This document shows, in pieces, positions 1 to 8,468 of a stretch of 64,000 nt of DNA (position 1 is the stretch's first letter; each line of letters begins with the position of its first letter). The notes beneath the pieces are model-generated. The model made no database searches, was not told the DNA's origin, and saw nothing but the letters and a program-made list of their open reading frames with translations. The stretch covers positions 75,008-139,007 of the forward strand of contig NZ_JHVJ01000017.1 in assembly GCF_000620085.1 (NCBI RefSeq), written 5' to 3'. The position numbers and the translations under genes are program-made. This DNA is from Marinobacterium jannaschii DSM 6295 (GTDB lineage Bacteria > Pseudomonadota > Gammaproteobacteria > Pseudomonadales > Balneatricaceae).

Positions 1-75
1 GCACAGAGCACAGAGCACAGAGCACAGAGCACAGAGCACAGAGCACAGAGCACAGAGCACAGAGCACAGAGCACA
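1..75. repeat. Tandem heptanucleotide repeat, about 10.7 copies
   Basis: Ten perfect copies of GCACAGA (1-70) are followed by a partial copy (71-75). The array begins at the first base of the window, so its true length is unknown. It lies in the reading frame of the minus-strand tpm gene. Because 7 is not a multiple of 3, three units (21 bases) encode a 7-residue period (VLCALCS) without stop codons, and gain or loss of one unit would shift the frame. Confidence 0.95.
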
Positions 76-491
76 TCAGCATATTGCTGCCGCATCATCG
101 CAGGCAGGGCAATCAGGGCCGCCCGGTCATAGACTGCAGCCACACCCGCTAACTGATCTGCGCTCAAGGCGAAGAAGTCACCACAAAGAATATCGGTCTC
201 CGCTGACTGGAAGTGTATAAAGGCACCTTGCCGATCCTCCGAGCAGGCCAGCTCTGCCTCAGCAAAATAGCTACGGCAGGCGCGTTCACTCAACTCACTA
301 CCCAGCACGGCATACCCCTGTCCGGCCAGCCACATCATATCCCGGCTTTTGCCACAAAGAGGGACGAACACCCTGCCTGGACGGGCCACCTTCAGTGAAT
401 CCCAGAAGCGGGAAAGGGACGGATGAAAATCCTGCCGGTGAAAGCCAATTCGCCCCTCCTCCCAACGGCTATGCCAGAAATCATGCTTCAT
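1..491 (-). CDS. tpm: Thiopurine S-methyltransferase, partial, interrupted by repeat
   Basis: SAM-dependent methyltransferase of the thiopurine methyltransferase family, which in bacteria is linked to methylation of thiopurines and of selenium or tellurium compounds. About 139 residues look like the family: the N-terminal segment with FWHSRWEEGRIGFH, then VFVPLCGKSRDM near residues 41-52 (SAM site), ILCGDFFAL near 101-109 and VYDRAALIALP near 120-130. After residue 139 the sequence passes into the heptanucleotide repeat and encodes repeated VLCALCS, which is not family-like. The usual length is near 215 residues, so the C-terminal third is missing or lies beyond the window edge. The start ATG is at 491-489. 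It could be a phase-variable gene, a pseudogene, or an artefact at a contig end. Confidence 0.8.
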   Translation of the reverse strand, partial: MKHDFWHSRWEEGRIGFHRQDFHPSLSRFWDSLKVARPGRVFVPLCGKSRDMMWLAGQGYAVLGSELSERACRSYFAEAELACSEDRQGAFIHFQSAETDILCGDFFALSADQLAGVAAVYDRAALIALPAMMRQQYADVLCALCSVLCALCSVLCALCSVLC

Positions 492-569
492 AACGTCATT
501 TTTGCCCAGAAATCACACAAATTATTCAAATTCATTCACGCAGTCCGTGCCTAGCTGATGCCAAGCCGG

Positions 570-575
570 TATAAT
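570..575 (+). promoter_or_regulatory. Candidate -10 box upstream of fabA
   Basis: A perfect TATAAT lies 44 bases before the fabA ATG. The hexamer 17 bases upstream (GTGCCT) is a poor -35 match, so an activator could be needed. FadR activates fabA in E. coli, but I did not identify a FadR or FabR operator here. This is a candidate only. Confidence 0.4.
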
Positions 576-619
576 TGCTCGATATTTTGACTGACAAAAA
601 GCCAGATAGACAGTTTTAC

Positions 620-1135
620 ATGACTAGACCTTCTTCGTTTGATCGCGCTGAGCTGCTGCAATGTGGCCACGGCGAAATGTTCGGCCCGGGCAATGCCCGT
701 CTGCCAATCGACAATATGCTGATGATGGATCGCATTCTGAATATCTCTGCCGAAGGCGGTGAATACGGAAAGGGCGAAATCGTTGCAGAACTCGACATCA
801 ACCCGGACCTGTGGTTCTTCCAGTGCCACTTCGAAGGCGACCCGGTTATGCCTGGCTGCCTCGGACTGGATGCTATGTGGCAGCTGGTCGGTTTCTATCT
901 CGGCTGGAAAGGTAACCCTGGCCGCGGTCGCGCCCTGGGTTCCGGTGAAGTTAAATTCTTCGGTCAGGTACTGCCGACCGCTAAGAAAGTAACCTATCGC
1001 ATCAACCTGAAGCGCGTAATCGAGCGCAAACTGGTGATGGGTATTGCCGATGGCAGCATGTCCGTAGATGGACGTGAAATCTACACCGCTAAAGATCTGC
1101 GTGTCGGCCTGTTTACTTCGACCGACAACTTCTGA
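620..1135 (+). CDS. fabA: 3-hydroxydecanoyl-ACP dehydratase/isomerase FabA
   Basis: Bifunctional dehydratase and trans-2/cis-3 isomerase that introduces the double bond at the C10 stage of type II fatty acid synthesis. The 171-residue product matches the family length. The catalytic pair is visible as His70 in [11 protein letters not shown] and Asp84 in CLGLDAMWQ, at the same numbers as in E. coli. I chose the ATG at 620 because it gives the family N terminus ([13 protein letters not shown]); an upstream TTG at 575 extends the frame by 15 unrelated residues. No strong ribosome binding site is seen. fabB follows 154 bases downstream in the same direction, the usual unsaturated fatty acid pair. 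Confidence 0.97.
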   Translation: MTRPSSFDRAELLQCGHGEMFGPGNARLPIDNMLMMDRILNISAEGGEYGKGEIVAELDINPDLWFFQCHFEGDPVMPGCLGLDAMWQLVGFYLGWKGNPGRGRALGSGEVKFFGQVLPTAKKVTYRINLKRVIERKLVMGIADGSMSVDGREIYTAKDLRVGLFTSTDNF

Positions 1136-1289
1136 TTAGTACGGCCCTGAAGATATCTGCAGGGCCGTCTTCGTTACCCCTCTGCCTGTTAAAGAGTTCC
1201 ATTGGCTAATGCATCAGGGGCTATCGCAGAATAAACCATTAATTTCGTTTATTAAAATAAACTCCAGAGTGAAAGAAGAGAGGCATCAC

Positions 1290-2507
1290 ATGCGACGGGT
1301 CGTTGTTACCGGTATGGGAATCGTGTCCTGCCTGGGCACTGATAAAGAAGCAGTCCTTGAATCACTGCAGCAGGGCCGCTCTGGCATTAAGTTCCAGGAA
1401 GACTACAAAGAGCGAGGCTTCCGCAGCCAGGTTGCGGGCAGTATTGATATCGACTTCGCAGAGAAGATCGACCGTAAACTGCTGCGTTTTATGGGTGATG
1501 CAGCGGCATACACCTACATCGCGATGAATGAAGCAATCGCCGATGCGAACCTGGCTGAAGACCAGGTTTCCAACGAACGCACCGGCCTGATCGTAGGTTC
1601 CGGTGGCGCATCTGCGGCAAACATTGTCGAAGCCGCTGATATCACACGTGAAAAAGGCGTTAAGCGCGTAGGCCCTTATCGTGTAACCCGCACCATGGGG
1701 TCCACAGTATCAGCCTGCTTGGCAACACCATTCAAGATCAAAGGCGTTAACTACTCCATCACCTCTGCCTGCGCTACCAGCGCACACTGCATCGGTACGG
1801 CGATGGAACAGATCCAGCTGGGCAAACAGGATGTCGTCTTTGCCGGTGGCGGTGAAGAGCTGCACTGGTCCCAGACTGCAATGTTTGATGCCATGGGTGC
1901 GCTGTCCACCAAGTACAACGACACTCCGGAAAAAGCCTCCCGCGCCTACGACGCCAACCGCGATGGGTTCACCATTGCCGGCGGTGCTGGCGTACTGGTT
2001 ATCGAAGAACTAGAACACGCTAAAGCACGTGGCGCCAAGATTTACGCTGAGCTGGTTGGTTACGGAGCGACCTCCGATGGCTACGACATGGTAGCTCCGT
2101 CCGGCGAAGGCGCTGTACGTTGCATGAAGCAGGCGATGGCCACTGTTGATGGCGATATCGACTACATCAATGCCCACGGCACTTCTACTCCTGCTGGCGA
2201 CATGCAGGAACTGAAAGCGATGAAAGAAACCTTTGGTGACAGCATGCCTCCGGTAAGCTCCACCAAGTCCCTGTCCGGTCACTCTCTGGGTGCCGCCGGT
2301 GTACAGGAAGCGGTTTACTGCCTGCTGATGCAGGAGAATAACTTCATCGCAGCCTCCGCCAACATCGACGAACTGGATGTCAATGCTGAAGGCATGCCAA
2401 TCGTCCAGGAACGTCGTGACGGCGTGAACCTGGAACGCGTAATGTCCAACAGCTTCGGCTTCGGCGGCACCAACTCGACTCTGGTATTCCAGAAGTACAA
2501 CGGTTAA
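1290..2507 (+). CDS. fabB: 3-oxoacyl-ACP synthase I FabB
   Basis: Condensing enzyme that elongates unsaturated acyl-ACPs made by FabA. The product is 405 residues, close to the 406 of E. coli. The thiolase-fold triad is visible: Cys161 in SACATSAHC, His296 in [11 protein letters not shown] and His331 in [11 protein letters not shown]. The start at 1290 gives [10 protein letters not shown] and is preceded by a good purine-rich site (AGAGAGG). The open frame extends upstream to 1209, but those residues are not family-like. A strong intrinsic terminator follows. Confidence 0.98.
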   Translation: MRRVVVTGMGIVSCLGTDKEAVLESLQQGRSGIKFQEDYKERGFRSQVAGSIDIDFAEKIDRKLLRFMGDAAAYTYIAMNEAIADANLAEDQVSNERTGLIVGSGGASAANIVEAADITREKGVKRVGPYRVTRTMGSTVSACLATPFKIKGVNYSITSACATSAHCIGTAMEQIQLGKQDVVFAGGGEELHWSQTAMFDAMGALSTKYNDTPEKASRAYDANRDGFTIAGGAGVLVIEELEHAKARGAKIYAELVGYGATSDGYDMVAPSGEGAVRCMKQAMATVDGDIDYINAHGTSTPAGDMQELKAMKETFGDSMPPVSSTKSLSGHSLGAAGVQEAVYCLLMQENNFIAASANIDELDVNAEGMPIVQERRDGVNLERVMSNSFGFGGTNSTLVFQKYNG

Positions 2508-2530
2508 CAGCTGTCTGCAGCCGCTAAAAA

Positions 2531-2552
2531 ACCGCCTCCGGGCGGTTTTTTT
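2531..2552 (+). terminator. Intrinsic terminator after fabB
   Basis: A 6-bp stem (ACCGCC/GGCGGT) with a 4-base loop is followed by seven T residues. It lies 24 bases after the fabB stop codon. Confidence 0.9.
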
Positions 2553-2619
2553 GTGGGCTTTTAACAGCGGCAAATCGAACAACACATCAACGCCTGACTA
2601 GCCACAGATGCACAGGCAC

Positions 2620-2641
2620 AAAAAAACCGCCGAATGGCGGT
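2620..2641 (-). terminator. Intrinsic terminator of the moa-plsC operon
   Basis: Read on the minus strand, ACCGCC-ATTC-GGCGGT is followed by a run of T. It lies about 45 bases beyond the plsC stop codon and faces the fabB terminator. Confidence 0.85.
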
Positions 2642-2686
2642 CTTACTGGCGGTTTTGGGCTTTGGACTTAATGCCTCTCGCCTTGC

Positions 2687-3424
2687 TCAGGCATGGTTAA
2701 ATGCCTTCATCTCGTCCAGCAGCCAGCCGATTGAGTCATCATGCACTTCATCAACACTGCGCTCGGCAGCCTTGATCGCAGGACCTATCTTCACCGTCAC
2801 GGTACCTGGAAATTTCACGAAGCTCTTACCGGGCCAGAACTCCCCAGCATTGTGGGCGATCGGCACAATCGGCACGTCTCCCGCAACAGCCAGCATTGCC
2901 CCACCTTTATTGAAGCGCCCCAACTCACCGACCGGCACCCGGGTACCCTGAGGGAAGATCAGCACCGGAATCTCTTCGGCCAGGCGCTCCTTACCCTGAG
3001 TCAGCAACTGCTTCAGGGCACCACGACGTTTACTACGATCCAGCGCTATCGGCTTCAAAAGCCCCAACACCCAGCCAAAGAACGGTATATTCAGCAGCTC
3101 TTGCTTCAGCACCGTACACTGAGGGCGCACCAGCGTCAGGAAGAACAAGGTTTCCCATTCACTCTGGTGATTGGATATCACTACGTAACCACCGGATTGC
3201 GGCAGATTTTCCCGCCCTTCGACCCGCACTTTCAGGCCACAACAAACCCGGAGCCAGAAAATATAGAAGTAGTTGATCATGCTGATCAGCCGGAAACGGG
3301 CACGGAACGACAGCAGCGGCGCCACCAACAGACAAAGCGACGAGAAGATGATCGTTACCAGATAAAAGCCCAGATAGTAGACCCCTGAGCGCAGGTAATG
3401 CAGCAGGTTAGGCTTTGCTTCCAT
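2687..3424 (-). CDS. plsC: 1-acylglycerol-3-phosphate acyltransferase (PlsC family)
   Basis: Membrane acyltransferase predicted to acylate lysophosphatidic acid to phosphatidic acid. The 245-residue protein has a hydrophobic N-terminal segment (about residues 12-40), then NHQSEWET with His86 and Glu91, the HX4E form of the HX4D motif seen in many proteobacterial PlsC proteins. FPQGTR follows at 157-162 (FPEGTR equivalent). It is last in the molybdopterin operon, two bases after the moaD stop, so it is probably co-transcribed. A second acyltransferase-like gene lies upstream in the same operon. It could be a paralogue rather than the main PlsC. Confidence 0.85.
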   Translation of the reverse strand: MEAKPNLLHYLRSGVYYLGFYLVTIIFSSLCLLVAPLLSFRARFRLISMINYFYIFWLRVCCGLKVRVEGRENLPQSGGYVVISNHQSEWETLFFLTLVRPQCTVLKQELLNIPFFGWVLGLLKPIALDRSKRRGALKQLLTQGKERLAEEIPVLIFPQGTRVPVGELGRFNKGGAMLAVAGDVPIVPIAHNAGEFWPGKSFVKFPGTVTVKIGPAIKAAERSVDEVHDDSIGWLLDEMKAFNHA

Positions 3425-3426
3425 TC

Positions 3427-3675
3427 TCAGCCTCCGGTCACCGGCGGAAAGTAGGCAACCTCTTCATCGCCCTGAATAACACAATCCTGATCAACCATCT
3501 CCTGGTTCACGGCCACCAGCAGATTAGCGGCGGCCAGCGGCTGCCAGCCATCCCCACGGGCAATCAGGTAATCGGTCAGCTGCGCCACTGTTTCAACACC
3601 TTCAGGCAGCGCAAGGCTTTCCTGGTCAGTTCCCAGCTGTTCGCGCAGACTGGCAAAATATACGAGTTTCAACAT
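3427..3675 (-). CDS. moaD: Molybdopterin synthase sulfur carrier subunit MoaD
   Basis: Small ubiquitin-fold sulfur carrier that supplies sulfur to molybdopterin synthase (MoaD-MoaE). The 82-residue product ends in the diagnostic Gly-Gly (PPVTGG), which is thiocarboxylated. I chose the ATG at 3675 (MLKLVYFASLREQLG), which follows the moaC stop by one base (TGA-G-ATG); an upstream start would overlap moaC by 35 bases. moaE is not in this window, so the partner subunit must be encoded elsewhere. Confidence 0.93.
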   Translation of the reverse strand: MLKLVYFASLREQLGTDQESLALPEGVETVAQLTDYLIARGDGWQPLAAANLLVAVNQEMVDQDCVIQGDEEVAYFPPVTGG

Positions 3676-3676
3676 C

Positions 3677-4156
3677 TCAGGCCTCCGCTTGCCAGTGGCC
3701 ACTTTTGCCACCTTTCTTTTCCAGCAGTTTTACCGCACTGATCACCATTCCCTTATCCACCGCCTTACACATATCGTAGATTGTCAGCGCAGCAACCGAT
3801 GCTGCCGTCAGCGCTTCCATCTCTACTCCGGTCTGGCCGGCCAGCTTACAAGTGGCATGGATACTGATACAGCTATTGGCCACATCAGGCTGCAACTCAA
3901 CGGTGACTTTACTCAGCATCAGCGGATGACACAGCGGTATCAGGTCACTGGTTCGCTTGGCCGCCTGAATGCCGGCAATACGGGCAACCGCCAGCACATC
4001 ACCTTTCTTGTGGCCACCTTCGGTGATCAGCTTTAGGGTTTCCGGCAACATCTTCACTTCAGCGCAGGCAGTCGCCTCACGGCTGGTTACCGCTTTTTCG
4101 GAGACATCCACCATATTGGCGTGCCCCTTTTCATCAAGATGAGTCAGGCGGCTCAT
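3677..4156 (-). CDS. moaC: Cyclic pyranopterin monophosphate synthase MoaC
   Basis: Acts with MoaA in the first step of molybdenum cofactor synthesis, converting 3',8-cyclo-dihydro-GTP to cyclic pyranopterin monophosphate. The 159 residues carry the family signatures IPLCHPL (about 73-79), GVEMEALTA (110-118) and [11 protein letters not shown] with Asp128 and Lys131, which are active-site positions in the family. Its ATG overlaps the stop of the upstream acyltransferase gene by four bases (ATGA), implying translational coupling. Confidence 0.97.
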   Translation of the reverse strand: MSRLTHLDEKGHANMVDVSEKAVTSREATACAEVKMLPETLKLITEGGHKKGDVLAVARIAGIQAAKRTSDLIPLCHPLMLSKVTVELQPDVANSCISIHATCKLAGQTGVEMEALTAASVAALTIYDMCKAVDKGMVISAVKLLEKKGGKSGHWQAEA

Positions 4157-5268
4157 GAGCCCTCCAGTCTTTGCTTGTTCAGTACCGGATTAGCGTACAT
4201 CTGACGCAGAATATCCTGCGCACCATTAGCAACCCGGGCCAGGCGCGCATCAAAGTCAGCACTCTCGCTGCCGCTGCATTTTTCTGCATCACCCGCAGCC
4301 AGATAATTGGACGGATGCAGGTAGTAATTACTGATAATCTGGCGATCGATCTCTGCCGCCAGCGCTTCAGGCGTCTCGAAGTCCCCATTGATCACGTCAC
4401 CAAAGGCCACATGGACATGCCCTTTCTGACCAACGATTCCCTTAACGATACTGTCGATATCTTCATGCTGGGATTTTTCGTACTGACCGTCCTTCGCCAG
4501 TGCGAAGAGTTCATTCGCCTTCAGATAATCACAGGGATCATATTCGTAGGAGATCGAGACCGGCACGATATTGAGGCGCTTGCTCACCTCGGCAAAGCTG
4601 CCCGACTTACGCTGGGACATATAGAACATCTTCAGGATGGCCGGATCGGTGGAATCATTACCGTCTTTGGCCCGACCTTCACGCTGGGCGATCCACACCG
4701 AGTGCCCGGTCCTGATACTGTCATTGATATAACCGGATAACTGCGTCAGCGCAGCCATCATCTCCCGCGGCCCCTTGGCAGAACGGTTAACGATGAAGCT
4801 CTTATTGAGTCGCATCAGGTCGGAAACGTAAGGCTTGCTGAGCAGGTTATCTCCGATTGCGATGCGCACGGTATCCATCTTGTACTGGAAACGCACCCAG
4901 TTGACGAATGCCGGATCCATGGCGATATCACGGTGGTTAGAGATAAACAGATAAGCTTCATCCGGATCCAGCTGATCAATCCCACTGCAGGTCAGCTTGG
5001 TCGTGGAGCGGGCGATCATCTTTTCCATGTAGCTGGCTACCAGCTCCTGGCAGGCCCGTATGGTTTCCACCTCTCCGACTTTACGCGCCAAAGCAATACG
5101 CGCCACCGGTTTCAGTAGCCAGCCAAGGTACGCCGCCGCGCGCGGGAACTGGTATTCGGTTACCGCCGAGATAAATTCGTCATCATAGAGCAGGCGGTTC
5201 AGTACTTCTGTCACCTCTGCGTCATTGTAGGGACGAATTTCGCGATATAGATCCTGTGTATCTGTCAT
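4153..5268 (-). CDS. PlsC-type acyltransferase, larger variant, in the molybdopterin operon
   Basis: A 371-residue protein of the glycerol-phosphate acyltransferase superfamily. The acceptor motif is [13 protein letters not shown], with His112 and Asp118, so the spacing is HX5D rather than HX4D. A downstream [12 protein letters not shown] segment resembles the second acyltransferase block. No clear transmembrane helix is seen. I chose the ATG at 5268 ([10 protein letters not shown]), with GAGAGG just upstream; an ATG 39 bases earlier is also open. It overlaps moaC by four bases and follows moeA by 106 bases that contain a hairpin. Its substrate cannot be deduced, and its link to molybdopterin genes may be only co-transcription. 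Confidence 0.7.
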   Translation of the reverse strand: MTDTQDLYREIRPYNDAEVTEVLNRLLYDDEFISAVTEYQFPRAAAYLGWLLKPVARIALARKVGEVETIRACQELVASYMEKMIARSTTKLTCSGIDQLDPDEAYLFISNHRDIAMDPAFVNWVRFQYKMDTVRIAIGDNLLSKPYVSDLMRLNKSFIVNRSAKGPREMMAALTQLSGYINDSIRTGHSVWIAQREGRAKDGNDSTDPAILKMFYMSQRKSGSFAEVSKRLNIVPVSISYEYDPCDYLKANELFALAKDGQYEKSQHEDIDSIVKGIVGQKGHVHVAFGDVINGDFETPEALAAEIDRQIISNYYLHPSNYLAAGDAEKCSGSESADFDARLARVANGAQDILRQMYANPVLNKQRLEGS

Positions 5269-5340
5269 CAGCCTCTCAGCTCTTTTAGCCTGAAAATAAG
5301 GGGACATATTCTACCGCTTTCAGGCCCCGGTTGCAGCGAA

Positions 5341-5370
5341 GGGGCAGAAATCACCGCATGATTCTGCCCC
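5341..5370 (-). other. Stable hairpin between moeA and the acyltransferase gene
   Basis: A 9-bp perfect stem (GGGGCAGAA/TTCTGCCCC) with a 12-base loop lies just after the moeA stop codon. It is not followed by a clean T tract on the minus strand. It may be a partial terminator or an mRNA-stabilising element that lowers expression of the genes downstream. Confidence 0.6.
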
Positions 5371-5374
5371 GCGG

Positions 5375-6592
5375 TTAATCCTGCAACTCGCTAAAGGGAA
5401 TAAACCCGATCAGATCCCCCTCACTGACCCGGGTATCCGGCGGTACAACCGCCAGACCATTGGCCCAGCTGGCTGAAGAGAGCATACCGGAACTCTGGTT
5501 ACTAAATGGAACCACCTTCCCGTCGGCCAGCCGTGCCCGCAGATATTCCTGACGTACAATCGCCCGGGAGCGATTAAAGCCTGCCTGCGCCTGCACCATC
5601 AATGGCGCAACGTCCAGTGCCCCCTGCTGACGTAACAGGCAGGGTCTGGCAAAGAGGCAGAATGTGATCAGTGCGGAAGCGGGATTGCCCGGCAAGCCGA
5701 AAAACGGTACCCCGGCTACCCGCCCGTAGGCCAGCGGCTTACCCGGCTTGATCTTGATCTTCCACAGATCCAGCTCACCCAGGCGCTCGACCGCCGCTTT
5801 GACATGGTCTTCCTCCCCGACAGATACGCCACCGGTACTGATAATCGCATCAGCACTGGCCGCAGCCTGCAGCAGAGCCTGTTCGGTATCCTCTGCACTG
5901 TCTTTGACCTGTCCGAGATCAACCAGTTGCATACCGAGCCTGGCCAGCAACCCGGCCAGCAGGTAGCGGTTGGAGTTATAGATCTTGCCCGGCCCCAGCG
6001 CCTGCCCCGGCTCAACCAGTTCATCGCCGGTCGACAGGATGGCGACCCTTAAGGGCCGAGCCACCTTAACCTTGGAAATACCAACCGATGCCAGTAACCC
6101 CAGATCCGCAGGCTGCAGGCGGCGCCCGACCTCCAGTACCGTCGCACCGGCGCAAATATCCTGCCCCTGTGGTCGAATATTCTGCTGCGCTTTAACGCCG
6201 GCCGGAATGATGACCTGCTCACCTTGCAGCCGGACATTTTCCTGAATCACAATCGCATCAGCCCCGGGCGGAATCTCCGCGCCGGTAAAGATCCGTGCAC
6301 AGCTCCCCGGCTCAAGTGGCTGCGGTGCGTGGCCTGCAGGTATTCGCTGACTAACCGGCAACAGCGTATCGCCATCTGCGACCAGGTCACCGACAGCGAC
6401 GGCATAGCCATCCATACTGCTGTTATCTGCCGGAGGTACCGCAACTGCCGCAGCCGGTGCCTCCGCCAACACCCGGCCTACCGCACTCATCAGGGCAACA
6501 GTTTCGGTTTTATCACTCACAGGCGTCCGCTCCAGCAAGCGACTCAGCGCTTGCTCCATCGGCATCAGGCCCGGATTGTCGCAGCTGCGCAT
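5375..6592 (-). CDS. moeA: Molybdopterin molybdenumtransferase MoeA
   Basis: Inserts molybdenum into adenylylated molybdopterin to form active cofactor. The 405-residue product shows the MoeA order of domains: N-terminal region with [10 protein letters not shown] (about 56-65), the MoaB/Mog-like domain with [10 protein letters not shown] and [13 protein letters not shown], then KPGKPLAYG and [10 protein letters not shown], and a C-terminal beta domain. It starts nine bases after moaB. The neighbours moaB, moaC and moaD act in the same pathway. Confidence 0.97.
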   Translation of the reverse strand: MRSCDNPGLMPMEQALSRLLERTPVSDKTETVALMSAVGRVLAEAPAAAVAVPPADNSSMDGYAVAVGDLVADGDTLLPVSQRIPAGHAPQPLEPGSCARIFTGAEIPPGADAIVIQENVRLQGEQVIIPAGVKAQQNIRPQGQDICAGATVLEVGRRLQPADLGLLASVGISKVKVARPLRVAILSTGDELVEPGQALGPGKIYNSNRYLLAGLLARLGMQLVDLGQVKDSAEDTEQALLQAAASADAIISTGGVSVGEEDHVKAAVERLGELDLWKIKIKPGKPLAYGRVAGVPFFGLPGNPASALITFCLFARPCLLRQQGALDVAPLMVQAQAGFNRSRAIVRQEYLRARLADGKVVPFSNQSSGMLSSASWANGLAVVPPDTRVSEGDLIGFIPFSELQD

Positions 6593-6601
6593 ATAGCCTC
6601 C

Positions 6602-7132
6602 TCAGCCCGCGCTGTGCGCCAGAATCATGGCAACAAAGTTACAGGGCTTATGGCGGATATCCAGCTGCTCACAGATCAGCTTATCCCAGCCGGTACGGCA
6701 GGCACCGGTCGATCCCGGCAGGCAGAAGATCACCGTACCATTTGCCAGCCCGCCCAATGCGCGGGACTGCATGGTCGAGGTTCCGATCTCTTCGAAAGAG
6801 ACCTGACGAAACAGCTCGCCAAAACCTTCAATCTGTTTATCAAACAGCGGCAACATCGCTTCAGGCGTGGAATCTCGATTGGAAAAACCGGTACCCCCGG
6901 TGGTGACGATCACCTGAATGGCCGGATCAGCGATCCAGGCGGAAACCACAGCCCGCATCTGATAGACATCATCTTTAACGATCATCTTATCAGCAAGCGT
7001 ATGACCTGCGTCCTGAACACGCTGCTGCAACGCCTGGCCGGAACGGTCGGTTTCTTCGGTTCGGGTATCAGAGACGGTCAGTACAGCTATGTTCAGTGAT
7101 TGAAATCCGGCAGCGGCTTCAGCATGCGCCAT
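6602..7132 (-). CDS. moaB: Molybdenum cofactor biosynthesis protein MoaB
   Basis: A 176-residue MoaB/Mog-family protein, homologous to enzymes that adenylylate molybdopterin before metal insertion. Seen are AVLTVSDTRTEETD near the N terminus, VTTGGTGFSNRDSTPEA in the middle (the TGGTG substrate-binding loop) and FCLPGSTGACRTGW near the C terminus. It is first in the operon and is preceded by a leader with several potential hairpins. A good site (AGGAGA) precedes the ATG. Confidence 0.95.
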   Translation of the reverse strand: MAHAEAAAGFQSLNIAVLTVSDTRTEETDRSGQALQQRVQDAGHTLADKMIVKDDVYQMRAVVSAWIADPAIQVIVTTGGTGFSNRDSTPEAMLPLFDKQIEGFGELFRQVSFEEIGTSTMQSRALGGLANGTVIFCLPGSTGACRTGWDKLICEQLDIRHKPCNFVAMILAHSAG

Positions 7133-7300
7133 AGTAATTCTCCTGATCTGTTAGTTCCGGGGATACAGCCCCTGCTTCGATCCCCTGCCCCGGCGAGAAG
7201 GCACGCCGGAAGATCGCGTGCAGGCCGCGCTCTGTCAAAGTTCTTCCGTGGTTGGGTGGTCAGAATATCGGGCGGCATTGAGGAGGGGACCACCAGCAGA
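7133..7300 (-). promoter_or_regulatory. Structured 5' leader of the molybdopterin operon, candidate
   Basis: On the minus strand the region before moaB can form several stems: GGTGGTC/GACCACC (7288-7294 with 7255-7261), CCGGCG/CGCCGG with an 8-base loop, GCACGC/GCGTGC, which excludes the previous stem, and GGGGAT/ATCCCC nearest the start codon. Alternative stems before a Moco operon recall the Moco riboswitch class, but I could not align its conserved core. The remaining bases up to 7431 show no gene. Confidence 0.4.
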
Positions 7301-7431
7301 ATATCACAGCGCTGAATAGGGGCACAGATATTGATGCGGACAGCTTGATCTGTAACAGATGCCCGTTAACTAACAAGCCGTGCCGAAGCGTCTAAACTGA
7401 TTGCCGGGACTAACTGCAAAAGGATGACACT

Positions 7432-8019
7432 ATGAAAAATCCCCTGGCTCTATTACTGCCCATCACCATCTGCTGCGCTTACTCAAGTGCCCTGCAGGCC
7501 GAATGGCAACTGGACAATGAACGCTCGGCCTTCTATTTCGCTTCTATAAAGAAGAATAATGTGTTCGAAAGCCACCGCTTTGAGAAGCTGAGTGGCAGTA
7601 TTTCTGATGCCGGTGAAGCCCGCCTTGAGATCGACCTGAGCTCCGTAAACACCAATATCGGCATCAGGGATCAGCGTATGCGGGAGATGCTGTTCAGCCT
7701 CGCCGACCATCCCCGGGCCAGCTTCAGTGCCAGCATCGGTGCCAAAGCCCTGAACGGCCTTAAACCCGCAGAGATAAACCACCTTCCCCTACAAGGCCAA
7801 CTGACACTGAATGGGGTAACAAGACCACTCGACAGCACCCTGAGCCTGACCCGGCTAACAGCATCGACCCTGATGGTCAGAACCCTCGCACCGGTCGTCA
7901 TCAAGGCCGATGACTACGCCCTGGACTCCGGCGTTGAAGCGCTACGCAGCGTAGCAAACCTGACCTCAATCTCGCTGGCCGTTCCAGTGACATTCGAACT
8001 CATCTTCCGTCAGCAATAA
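7432..8019 (+). CDS. YceI-family periplasmic lipocalin-like protein
   Basis: A 195-residue exported protein. A signal peptide of about 23 residues ends near SSALQA. The mature part begins WQLDNERSAFYF and contains the YceI landmarks: an FEKLSGSI-type strand, SSVNTNIGIRDQRMREMLF and LTLNGVTRPLD. YceI proteins bind isoprenoid or long-chain lipids in a beta barrel, and their physiological role is poorly defined. It is followed closely by the SirB-family membrane gene. The ATG is preceded by AAAGGATGACACT. Confidence 0.88.
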   Translation: MKNPLALLLPITICCAYSSALQAEWQLDNERSAFYFASIKKNNVFESHRFEKLSGSISDAGEARLEIDLSSVNTNIGIRDQRMREMLFSLADHPRASFSASIGAKALNGLKPAEINHLPLQGQLTLNGVTRPLDSTLSLTRLTASTLMVRTLAPVVIKADDYALDSGVEALRSVANLTSISLAVPVTFELIFRQQ

Positions 8020-8081
8020 GGTTGGTAACAGGTCGCTTGCACGGGTTAATATTCGGGCCGGACTCAACAAAGGAACACACT

Positions 8082-8468
8082 GTGAGCTACCTGTTTCTGA
8101 AACACCTGCACCTGACAACCGTCGCGCTGAGTATTACTCTTTTCCTGCTGCGCAGCATCTGGATGCTGATCGATTCTCCCAGCCTGAACAAACGCTGGGT
8201 AAAGATAGTGCCGCATATTATCGACAGCGTTTTACTGCTGAGCGCAATCGGCCTGACAATAGTGCTGTCCCAATACCCGATTGCCGAGCACTGGCTGACC
8301 GCTAAGGTCGCGGGCCTGATCGCCTATATCGTGCTGGGAACTATTGCCCTGAAGCGGGGGAAAACCAAAAGCACCCGTACTGTTGCGTTGGCGGGTGCCC
8401 TGGCATGCCTGGGATATATCATCGGGGTGGCGCTGTCGCACTCTCCCCTATCCTGGCTCGCTGCCTGA
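8082..8468 (+). CDS. SirB-family integral membrane protein
   Basis: A 128-residue protein with about four hydrophobic helices and the SirB signature near the start (YLFLKHLHLTTVALSIT), followed by PHIIDSVLLLSAIGLTI. SirB is annotated as a regulator of invasion gene expression in Salmonella, but the family's biochemical function is unknown. I chose a GTG start at 8082, preceded by AAAGGA; the frame is open back to 8022 with residues unlike the family. Its 3' end overlaps the convergent reductase gene by 21 bases. Confidence 0.8.
   Translation: MSYLFLKHLHLTTVALSITLFLLRSIWMLIDSPSLNKRWVKIVPHIIDSVLLLSAIGLTIVLSQYPIAEHWLTAKVAGLIAYIVLGTIALKRGKTKSTRTVALAGALACLGYIIGVALSHSPLSWLAA

Noticed and set aside
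1..75. CRISPR array
   Set aside because: The units are 7 bp and contiguous with no spacers.
5985..7099. Plus-strand frames opposite moeA and moaB
   Set aside because: Antisense shadows; the minus-strand products are unmistakable MoeA and MoaB.
7133..7431. Moco riboswitch called by name
   Set aside because: Context and hairpins fit, but I could not align the conserved core, so only a structured leader is reported.
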